Part shown: in pieces, positions 56,235-64,000 of the stretch
Numbering within the stretch: position 1 is the stretch's first letter
How the letters are laid out: each line of letters starts with the position of its first letter
Origin: Bathynomus jamesi
Lineage: Eukaryota > Arthropoda > Malacostraca > Isopoda > Cirolanidae
Direction: 5' to 3'
Assembly (NCBI GenBank): GCA_023014485.1
Contig: JAJOZX010008811.1
Location: 110,876-174,875, forward strand
Length of the DNA stretch: 64,000 nt
The notes under the pieces: model-generated
Told to the model about the DNA's origin: nothing
Databases searched by the model: none
What the model saw: the letters and a program-made list of their open reading frames with translations, nothing else
Translations under genes and position numbers: made by a program

Positions 56235-57440
56235 AAAGGCACTATTGCAGTTGGGTACCCCAACCCAACAAATTCAATTACATTAAAACAAAAAATTTAA
56301 AGGACAAATAAAACAAACAATTCATGGGTACTCATGCCCGGTTAGGTTAACCTTTCGTGCCGGTATTTTTAAATGTGTGTCCTCGAGCTCTTGAATGGGG
56401 ACGTACCGCGTATTTAAAGGACAAATAAAATAAACAAGTCATTCTACCGGACATAATGCCCAGGGCTGTGGAATCGGCACATAAAAAACCGACTCCGACT
56501 CCTCAATTTTTTGTCTATCCGACTCCGACTCCGACTCCGACTCCGAAGGTATATTAATTCTAAATCTGCTATGATGATAATTACACAAGAGGCATTTCAT
56601 CACCACCACGTGAATCATCATCATCTGTGGTCATTGTTACGGTAACTTTGTCTGTAGTAAAGTATCTTGTAAGTGGTGCTTGTCGTTCAGTAGATTTCTG
56701 ATCTTTTGTTAACTTTGAAGTAGTTGCAAGGTTTTTATTACTATCTTTCTCAATGACAACTTCTAAAATTTGGGATGGAAACGCTGCAAATGTCTTTTCA
56801 AATTTGATGCTCTGGTTGGTGCATTTTTATCAGAGCCAGTAAAACCACTGATTTTTGCTTCACATAATTTTTCACCATCATCATCATCTTCTATCATACA
56901 CTGACACACGAAATGTTTCCCATCTGTGGTTATTGTAAATATTCAAAAACTGCAGACTTTGTTAGAAGTGTCTTTGCCATTGTGAAAGGGGTTTTAGACT
57001 TGAAAGTTAAAAACTTATGAAATTTAGAAAGAACTCGAAATTAAATAAGCATTAAAAATAAAAAATATTATCTGAAAAGAAAAAATGAATTAATGGCATT
57101 AGTGTCTGAAATGGAAAACATTGTGTTTATTATTTAAGAGGTTTAACCACCATAGCTGCCAGTGATATCACACACAAAAACATTTTATTAAAATTTATAT
57201 TGAGGTCGGAGTCGGAGTCGGTACATTTTTACCGACTCCGACTCCGACTCCAGCACCACCAAAATTGCTTCCGACTCCGACTCCACGACTCCGACTCCGA
57301 CTCCACAGCCCTGATAATGCCCAGTTAGGTTAATTATGTCCGGTAGAATGACTTGTTTCTTTTATTTGTCCTTTAAATTTTTGTCGTAATGTAATTGAAT
57401 TTGTTGGGTTGGGGTACCCTACTGCAATAGTGCCGAAATA
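56235..57440. mobile_element. Family U palindrome, copy 3, carrying a hAT insertion
   Basis: The left arm (56235-56460) and right arm (57314-57440) are inverted: GCACTATTGCAGTTGGGTAC against its complement at 57410-57430, plus ACCCCAACCCAACAAATTCA and TCATTCTACCGGACATAATG with their complements. ATGCCCGGTTAGGTTAACC links it to copies 1 and 2. A block of the left arm (TTTAAAGGACAAATAAAA) occurs twice (56293, 56413). Confidence 0.75.
56461..57313 (-). mobile_element. hAT element derivative, 853 bp, TSD ATAATGCC
   Basis: Starts CAGGGCTGTGGAATCGG and ends with CCACAGCCCTG, sharing its ends with the 7225-10281 hAT. The exact duplication ATAATGCC lies at 56453-56460 and 57314-57321. Subterminal CCGACTCCGACTC arrays on both sides. 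The minus-strand remains of the BED finger segment (ISGFTGSDKNAPT-like codons, then RHLQRFHPK with frame slips) match the N-terminal part of that transposase. The catalytic part is deleted. Confidence 0.9.
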
Positions 57441-57559
57441 AACTATTTACGTACTCGTCTATTTATTTAGATTTCAGAACTTGCTTTTTGCACCTACAGT
57501 GTTTATCGTGTTACGGATTCAAATATCGGACGAGACCCTCCTCTTGAACCACTATTTTA

Positions 57560-57578
57560 ATTATTATAATATATATAT

Positions 57579-57630
<52 letters not shown>

Positions 57631-57641
57631 TATATATATAT
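57560..57641. repeat. (TA)n microsatellite
   Basis: TA repeats with TATTATA breaks. Confidence 0.93.
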
Positions 57642-57847
57642 ACACTAAAATCACAAAATAACATGTGATCTTATTAATAAGCAAACAACCACAGGGAAAA
57701 GGAAACACAAAGTCCGAGCGCTTTCGTGATATATTCACATTATCAAGGAGGAACAGAAAATATTTTCTGTTCCTCCTTGATAATGTGAATATATCACGAA
57801 AGCGCTCGGACTTTGTGTTTCCTTTTCCCTTGTGGTTGTTTGTTATA

Positions 57848-57850
<3 letters not shown>
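57642..57850. mobile_element. Penelope terminus palindrome with two hammerhead-like cores
   Basis: Dyad of about 2 x 75 bp centred near 57761. It contains AAACACAAAGTCCGAGCGCT and its complement. Each arm contains CTTGATAATGTGAATATATC followed by ACGAAAGCGC (plus 57776-57805; minus 57747-57718). The GTGA/TCAC stem II and GAAA box are present, but the first box is TTGATAA rather than CTGATGA. Two (TA)n tracts flank it. Confidence 0.7.
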
Positions 57851-57878
<28 letters not shown>

Positions 57879-57968
57879 TACCTTGGTTAACCTTGGTTTT
57901 GCTTCCGCCGGAATTGTTCGTAATTTCACAAATATATATATGTACTGTAATAACTATATATATACACA

Positions 57969-58252
57969 CCTCGGTGGTGTAGTGATTAACGTCGCTGACT
58001 ACGAATCCATCAGCCCGGGATCGAAACCCGGTGACGGCAGGCGGCGCGCAGCAAAACCCAACTGTTCATCCTTCCACACAATAAAGATATTGTTTGGTAG
58101 ATGAATGGGTACCCTGGGTAGCCTAGTGGTTAAGACGCTGGGTTGTTGCTGGTGGGGCGTGGTTCAGATTCCACGTTAAACTGTAGGTGGTCTAAGGTGG
58201 AATGACAAGCTTGACCTTCGTCAGAATGAACAATTCGGGCGGAAGTAAAACC
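57969..58252 (+). mobile_element. Two-headed tRNA SINE (SINE-D), copy 2
   Basis: Same order as 51277-51565: TGGTGTAGTGATTAACG A box, GATCGAAACCC B box, GTAGCCTAGTGGTTAAGACG A box 2, GGTTCAGATTCC B box 2, and tail CTTGACCTTCGTCAGAATGA. Divergence between copies shows the two-headed structure is a family trait. Confidence 0.85.
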
Positions 58253-58594
58253 AATTATTTATATATATACACACACACACACACACGAGGTTTTATATAT
58301 AATATATATATATATATATACACAGTATATTTTTTTTTAAGTGCAAACTAACCCAGTACATAAAACTGAATATTTTAAAAATGAGTTTTGAACATTTTCA
58401 ACTTTTACATTTTCAGTTATAAACATTCCTCTGTCATATTTACTATTTTTATAGATAGAATATTCAATATATTGATGAAACTGTCAATGTATTTGCATAA
58501 GTTGTCTTGTTTTTTGTTTTTTGTGCCCACTAAGGACAACAATGTAAAGATGTTACACACACACACACACACACGAGAGTGTATATATATATAT

Positions 58595-59020
58595 ATACTG
58601 TCCTTAAAAAAAATGATGGCCACATTTTTCACCGGACCAACAAAGCCACAATTTCAAGGATAACTAAATTAATTAATTAATTTAATTAGTTAAATTAATT
58701 TAATTAGTAAATGAAGCCGAAATTATATTTATCTCTTTATATTGATATTGTCCCTTAAAATGAGAGGCAATTTACTTAAGTCGAATGAGTAGTCTTTTTA
58801 CAAATTTATCTTGAACAATAGTTGTTAAAAAATAAAGTACGAGAGTAGAAAATATTGCTAAGTTCATGTCACTGAATAGTGAAACTGTAAGTTTACTGTC
58901 AACTAATAAACTACTACTCATTTTAATTAAGGACAATATGATTACCGTTTCATTTCGTTATCCTTGGAATTGTGGTTTTGTTGCTCCGGTGAAAAAGGTG
59001 GCTACTCTTTTGGAGACTCA
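58595..59020. mobile_element. MITE-like inverted-repeat element
   Basis: GGCCACATTTTTCACCGGAC (58618 on) with CAACAAAGCCACAATTTCAA pairs with the complement near 58962-59008 (about 48 bp, 80-90% match by eye). A/T-rich interior without ORF. The outermost ends and duplication are unclear. Confidence 0.65.
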
Positions 59021-59033
59021 GTGTAGAGTTTGT

Positions 59034-59058
59034 TAGTTAGTTAGTTAGTTAGTTAAAT
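59034..59058. repeat. (GTTA)n microsatellite
   Basis: Six TTAG units. Confidence 0.9.
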
Positions 59059-59323
59059 AATTAAGTAGGTGAAATATAATTTTTTTATTAGAAGTAGTAA
59101 AAAAAAACAGTAGATTTAGTTAAAACGGAAATTTTTATTTTGTTGAATTTTCCTGTAATAATTCAAACAATTAGCCAAGTATTCCCTTTAAGAAGTTTGA
59201 AGAAAACGAAAATTAGGAAAATGGTTAAAAAGTTTTCTAGTTTTCTCAAGAAGGTAATCCATTTTTAAAGGCCACAATTATAATATTAACTAATTATTAT
59301 TAATTAATTATATACCTTTTTAA

Positions 59324-59329
<6 letters not shown>

Positions 59330-59369
<40 letters not shown>

Positions 59370-59376
59370 TTTTTAC
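59330..59376. repeat. (TA)n and poly-T
   Basis: TA tract followed by a T run. Confidence 0.9.
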
Positions 59377-60056
59377 GTGTGTAATGTTTTTATAGTGTAA
59401 TATTTATGAAATTTAAGTCTTTTGGAAAAATTCAAGGTTATTTTGGTGTCGATGAAATGTCGATATGAAATCAAGAACGGAAGAAAAAAAGACAGACGAT
59501 CGGTAAATTTAGAGATTAGAGGAGAAAATAACTTTTCTTTTAAGAGTTTTTCTTCAAAACAAAATGAGACCAAATCCTTGAAGCTGCATTCAAATGGTGG
59601 TGTATCGTGGGCTGAAAGTAAATATTAAGTTCTCTTTGCGTGGCTTCAGAATTCCTGTTCGAAATCAATAGTGGGTAGATGAATTTATTTACACGCGGCA
59701 AGATTATTATTATTATTATATAAAAATTTAAGCTTTAGCATTATTAGCATAGAGCATGGAAACAAGATAATGTAAATAGAAATTGTTCAACTGGCGGAAT
59801 AAAGGAGGAAAAATCATTACTGAATAGACCTTCGAAACATTTTAAATCAGTTTCTTTAACAATTCGAGGTTGTTGGTGAAGTGTTAGTAAAACATTAATT
59901 GGCAACTCGTACTTTTAAAGTATCCTATAATTATTTTAGAGTTTATTTACAAACTTTCTTCTTATTTTATATTAAGAGAAATTGGGGTTTCTTATCAAAG
60001 ACTGTTGATAAATTATGGTATACTGTTAAGGCGTTATTTGAAGCCTTGGTACTTAC
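59377..60056. other. Unassigned, possibly intronic
   Basis: No transposon ends or domains recognised. It would be the start of the intron downstream of the candidate exon at 60228-60057 (minus strand). Confidence 0.35.
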
Positions 60057-60228
60057 ATGGCCGAAGACCTCCTCCTTGTTGACCTCCACTCGTCTTCAGC
60101 AGGATGCAACCAAGGGTCTTCCTCGAGACTCGAAGTTCCGGTTCGTCTGTTGGAGCCCACGGCTGCTGTAGTAGAATCGGCTAATGCAGAACCTCCTGCA
60201 TGAGCAGTTTCAGTAGGGATGGTTGTGT
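60057..60228 (-). CDS. Candidate internal exon of a host gene, unidentified
   Basis: On the minus strand an acceptor with a T-rich tract (GCGTTTTTTTCCATGAAG) precedes 172 nt ending in a consensus donor (CCAT|GTAAGT, at 60056-60051). With two leading bases, the frame gives 56 codons without a stop: TTIPTETAHAGGSALADSTT, then SSLEEDPWLHPAEDEWR and STRRRSSA, leaving AT for the next exon. None of this resembles the transposon proteins in the window. The RRRSS motif is a plausible kinase site. Adding the first base of the exon at 19470 gives ATT (Ile) and keeps the frame. Not recognised. Confidence 0.5.
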
Positions 60229-60880
60229 CTTCATGGAAAAAAAACGCATTAGAGAAGGAAAACTCAAATTAGAAATATATACTGTATATATAAAATATAT
60301 ATGGGCTTTTTCTAGAGAAACGTTCCGGAACGGCGTTCCGGTACCTTTTATTTTCAACATGCAAAAGAAAATTTCATGTTTTTGTTTTCAGGCCGGACAA
60401 AATTTTAGAAATAAGAACGACGTTGTTTGGGGGACGGGGAGAATGGAGTAACAAGTAGCAGAGGTTGTAGGAAAGTTATAACACAGTTCCGGGGCCTTTC
60501 TTTCCAGAAAAAAAGCAATACATTCAGTATATATATATGTATATTTATATATTTTTTTTTTCTATCAAACGTTTATGAAGGACTAATTGCTCTCAAAGAG
60601 TTTTTGTAAAAAAATCACGCTTATTTTTCGAATTTCAGGAAACCATTTTGAACAAAGTTATAAATAACGAACATAAAAAAGAAATTATTTTTACTCTGTA
60701 TATATGTCTCAAGTAAAAATTTTGAACGTGTGTAATGTCGACGAATCATGAATGGATCTCTTAAATGCCATTATGCGCCATTAATGTACTTGAAACTTAA
60801 TAAAATAATAGTAAAAACAAATAAATAAATATTAGAAAATTAAAACATGAGCGATAAAAGCGAAAGAACGCGTCACTTCA
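60229..60880. other. Unassigned, possibly intronic
   Basis: A/T-rich, no gene. A short inverted patch GTTCCGGAACGGCGTTCCGG lies near 60322-60342. Confidence 0.4.
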
Positions 60881-60895
60881 TAAAAAGTGTACATT

Positions 60896-60897
60896 TA

Positions 60898-60944
<47 letters not shown>
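60896..60944. repeat. (TA)n microsatellite
   Basis: TA tract before the large foldback. Confidence 0.95.
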
Positions 60945-60945
<1 letters not shown>

Positions 60946-61924
60946 GAATGAACTCAGAATGGTCCACCGAGTTTTTTATGATACACACAGACAGTGCATG
61001 GAACAAGGAACTCTTCTGGGATAATTAAATCCATATAGTCCGAATAAGTAATGGTAAATGACAAATACCATAGTTTTTCTTTTTCATGATGCTAGCCCGA
61101 CGTGGGCAACGGGTCACTCGCAAAGAGGTCCCATAAATATAGCTTCCCTCACCAGCTATCTGCAAAGCAGACAGGATCCAGCTTTGGGACATGGATCTAG
61201 GGTTTAAAGCACCTAGCCATGCTACATTTAGAACCTCAATATAAGCAAAAGACTCGCTGCCTTCACGTCAGATTGAATGCATCAAAAAAAAGAAAAAGGG
61301 GGGTAACTATTATATTTTAGCCAAAAACCAAAACTTAAACCTCAACTGGCAGAATTGAGCGTCCACTTTTCAAGGCACATAACATGTCCGTTTCAAGATG
61401 GGAATGAACTCAGAATGGTCCCCTGAGTTTTTTATGATACACACAGACAGTGCATGGAACAAGGAACTCTTCTGGGATAATTAAATCCACTATGTTTTCC
61501 CATCTTGAAACGGACATGTTATGTGCTTGAAAAGTGGACGCTCAATTCTGCCAGTTGAGGTTTAAGTTTTGGTTTTGGCTAAAAATATAATAGTTACCCC
61601 CCTTTTTCTTTTTCTTTGATGCATTCAATCTGACGTGAAGGCAGCGAGTCTTTTGCTTATATTGAGGTTCTAAATGTAGCATGGCTAGGTGCTTTAAACC
61701 CTAGATCCATGTCCCAAAGCTGGATCCTGTCTGCTTTGCAGATAGCTGGTGAGGGAAGCTATATTTATGGGACCTCTTTGCGAGTGACCCGTTGCCCACG
61801 TCGGGCTAGCATCATGAAAAAGAAAAACTATGGTATTTGTCATTTACCATTACTTATTCGGACTATAGTGGATTTAATTATCCCAGAAGAGTTCCTTGTT
61901 CCATGCACTGTCTGTGTGTATCAT
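60945..61924. mobile_element. Foldback family F, full-size copy with self-insert in the loop
   Basis: Arms of about 440 bp: 60968-61400 pairs with 61499-61924. The outer part is the family arm (ATACACACAGACAGTGCATGG to CATGATGCTAGCCCGACG). The inner part (AGGATCCAGCTTTGGGACAT to GGACATGTTATGT) is found only here. The loop 61400-61498 is itself an end segment of family F (GGGAATGAACTCAGAATGG to ATTAAATCCACTATG). No ORF on either strand. It likely represents the complete non-autonomous form. Confidence 0.85.
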
Positions 61925-61936
61925 ATATATATATAT

Positions 61937-62046
61937 TATGTATGGGATGAATTTCACAATTAAACACGTGAAAAATGAATGAATGATGCAAATCCCTGAC
62001 GAGGTGTACTTCTGAATACACGAAAGACCTTGGAATCATTTTTCTT

Positions 62047-62048
<2 letters not shown>
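61937..62048 (+). mobile_element. Solo Penelope terminus with a canonical hammerhead core
   Basis: Short fragment between two (TA)n tracts. It contains the best hammerhead match in the window (see 61996-62025), consistent with a truncated Penelope terminal repeat. Confidence 0.68.
61996..62025 (+). ncRNA. Hammerhead ribozyme core
   Basis: CTGACGA (61996-62002), G, stem II GTGTA (62004-62008) with loop CTTCTGAA and TACAC (62017-62021), GAAA (62022-62025). Both invariant boxes match the hammerhead consensus CUGANGA/GAAA. Stems I and III are short, as in Penelope ribozymes; activity would need testing. Confidence 0.75.
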
Positions 62049-62557
<509 letters not shown>

Positions 62558-62559
62558 TA

Positions 62560-62885
62560 GGATGTCCCATAAGTCCGGTCCCATAGTAAAATTTATTTTA
62601 AATTTACAAGAGTAATACATTGGAATTAAAACAAATGTTCAAATTAATGTCCTGTTTTGGGACTTTTTTTGTTGCAAGTAGAATAACACGCAATGGCTAA
62701 TGTGGAAGTGAGTTACACTGGTGAGGAAAAGGCCTCTGGAGGCCTTTTCCTCACCAGTGTAACTCACTTCCATATTAACCAAAAAAAAGATCCCACAAAG
62801 TGAGAGGAAAGACAGAGGAAAAAGAAAGGGTGGAGGGGACAGTCGAAGTGGAAAAAGACCAAGGACTGCAGGGTCGAGCCCCATC
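62560..62885. mobile_element. rosa/mariner-type end fragment with an internal hairpin
   Basis: Starts GGATGTCCCATAAGTCCGGT after TA, similar in style to the rosa ends in this window. No matching right end was found. A 38-bp perfect-stem hairpin lies at 62699-62776. Confidence 0.6.
62699..62776. repeat. Near-perfect 38-bp hairpin, 2-nt loop
   Basis: The left arm 62699-62736 (AATGTGGAAGTGAGTTACAC to AAGGCCTC) and right arm 62739-62776 are complementary, with one mismatch near the outer end, and separated by TG. Confidence 0.92.
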
Positions 62886-62954
62886 ATCCTTGGGTGCTAT
62901 ATATATAATATATATATATATATATTTGTTGTGTTCCGGTACCTAACCCAACCC

Positions 62955-62957
62955 AAT

Positions 62958-62988
<31 letters not shown>
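62955..62988. repeat. (GT)n microsatellite
   Basis: About 14 GT units. Confidence 0.95.
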
Positions 62989-62989
<1 letters not shown>

Positions 62990-63139
62990 ATCTGCTACAA
63001 AAGTGTTTGTTCTGAGAATATAGAAAACTTTTTCTTTATAAGAAAATTATAGGAAAATGGACTTATGTTTATTTTTCTTTTTAAAGATACTCCACATTAC
63101 ATTTGCTAATTTTTGTAGTACTTTGTACTGTTTACATTA

Positions 63140-63170
63140 CGTAATAATAATAATAATAATAATAATAATT
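63140..63170. repeat. (AAT)n microsatellite
   Basis: About ten AAT units. Confidence 0.93.
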
Positions 63171-63230
63171 TATCCGTGGTTTTAAATTAAGAAGGTAATA
63201 TACCTCTTCAAAGTAGAGGATGTTTTTTAA

Positions 63231-63976
63231 TTAGCGCAACCTATTATACATGATGCAACATTGTACATATGAACTCATTTTGGTGAAATTTTCATGAAGC
63301 AAACCCCCAACCACGCTTGACTCATCTGAGTCGCAACAGGAGCCGGAATTTATCCCTCTTGTTTTGTAGTCACGACTAAACGCGCCGCTGCGTGTTGTTG
63401 AAGGCGCTCCATCACAATACATTCACGGGAATCATCCGAATGTTGTTAGTGATGTTGTGGTGCAGTTCTTCTATGATGTGAGGATTGTTCCATTAAACAG
63501 ATCGCGTCATTGTCATATTCGATGAATTCGCGTATATCACCCGAGCGACGATGAACTTACACAGCACTACTACTAACAAGATATAGTGCAAGATACCGTG
63601 GAGAATAACCCAGATTCAATCCTTCATCGTTGACCGAATCATTTCGGGAGATCTTTGTCTACCAACATCTGATCTATCGCCACCTTATTTTTTTCTTTTA
63701 TAGACATTTACAAGAATATTCTCACTGCAACAATTCTCTCATCAAAAAATAGATGCGGCACAACATTACGAACATTATCTAAATGATTCCTGCAATATTT
63801 TGCAGCGCACCTTTCCCAAACGTCGCGTTTAGTTGTGATTACTAACCAACGAGTATCAATTCCTGCTCCTGTTGTGACTCAAATGAGTCGAACATGGTTG
63901 GGGCTCACTTTATAGAAAATTTAACCAGGATGAATTCATTGTGTACAACGTTATCATCTATAATGGGTTGCGCTAA
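63231..63976 (+). mobile_element. Degraded mariner-superfamily element with about 125-bp TIRs
   Basis: TTAGCGCAACCTATTATACA (63231) pairs with its complement ending 63976. Similarity continues inwards through GACTCATCTGAGTC and CAACAGGAGCCGGAATT to about 63355, and its mirror from 63855. The interior has transposase remnants in the plus frame near 63665-63840 (SDLSPPYFFL in place of SPDLSPxDFFL, then a plausible C-terminus). Several stops. Superfamily assignment is from this motif only. Confidence 0.7.
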
Positions 63977-64000
63977 TGAAAAAAAAGTAGCCCCATAGCA

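Overview
This is eukaryotic, non-coding-dominated DNA from an arthropod, most likely a decapod crustacean. The reasons are very dense (TA)n, (GA)n/(CT)n and (CA)n microsatellites, arthropod-type TTAGG runs, a jockey-like LINE of a kind I associate with crab and shrimp genomes, and a mix of rosa-like, Tc1, hAT, pogo, gypsy, Penelope and tRNA-SINE elements. The species assignment is inference. There are no operons, rRNA genes or CRISPR arrays.

Layout. 1-6.9 kb: an intact rosa-type (DD41D) transposon, a foldback element, a Tc1-like transposase split by a 550-bp element with a 9-bp target duplication, and a long CR1/L2-like reverse transcriptase ORF. 7.1-11.7 kb: a LINE between two (GA)n tracts, split by a 3,057-bp hAT element which is itself split by a 223-bp hAT MITE (8-bp duplications on both). 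11.7-14.5 kb: SINE, minisatellite and LINE debris. 14.5-17.4 kb: a Penelope-like element with inverted terminal repeats carrying hammerhead-ribozyme cores, split by a Tc1 'half-element' foldback. 17.4-26.9 kb: palindromes, MITEs, repeat families and a second (CT)n-flanked LINE. 27.5-32.2 kb: SINE, rosa, Tc1 and LINE copies end to end in (TA)n. 32.9-40.1 kb: an old hAT relic containing a MITE and a 5,074-bp gypsy element with near-identical LTRs. 41-48.6 kb: pogo, hAT relics and large palindromes rich in GGTTAGGT. 49-54.7 kb: hAT, LINE, a two-headed tRNA SINE, and two more rosa-like foldbacks. 55-64 kb: another GGTTAGGT palindrome with a hAT insert, Penelope ends with ribozyme cores, a 0.97-kb foldback and mariner-type ends.

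Two open segments on the minus strand (60228-60057 and 19470-19226) have good splice signals and mutually compatible phase. I propose they are two exons of one host gene, so most of the window would be an intron of about 40.6 kb that has served as a landing site for transposons. Their product is not recognised.

Recurring themes: (1) TA-targeting DNA transposons, foldbacks and SINEs nearly always sit in (TA)n tracts, and one LINE family sits in (GA)n/(CT)n tracts; (2) several transposons exist as 'one half duplicated head-to-head' hairpins; (3) target-site duplications allow an exact nesting order for at least seven insertions; (4) at least four ribozyme-like cores mark Penelope termini.
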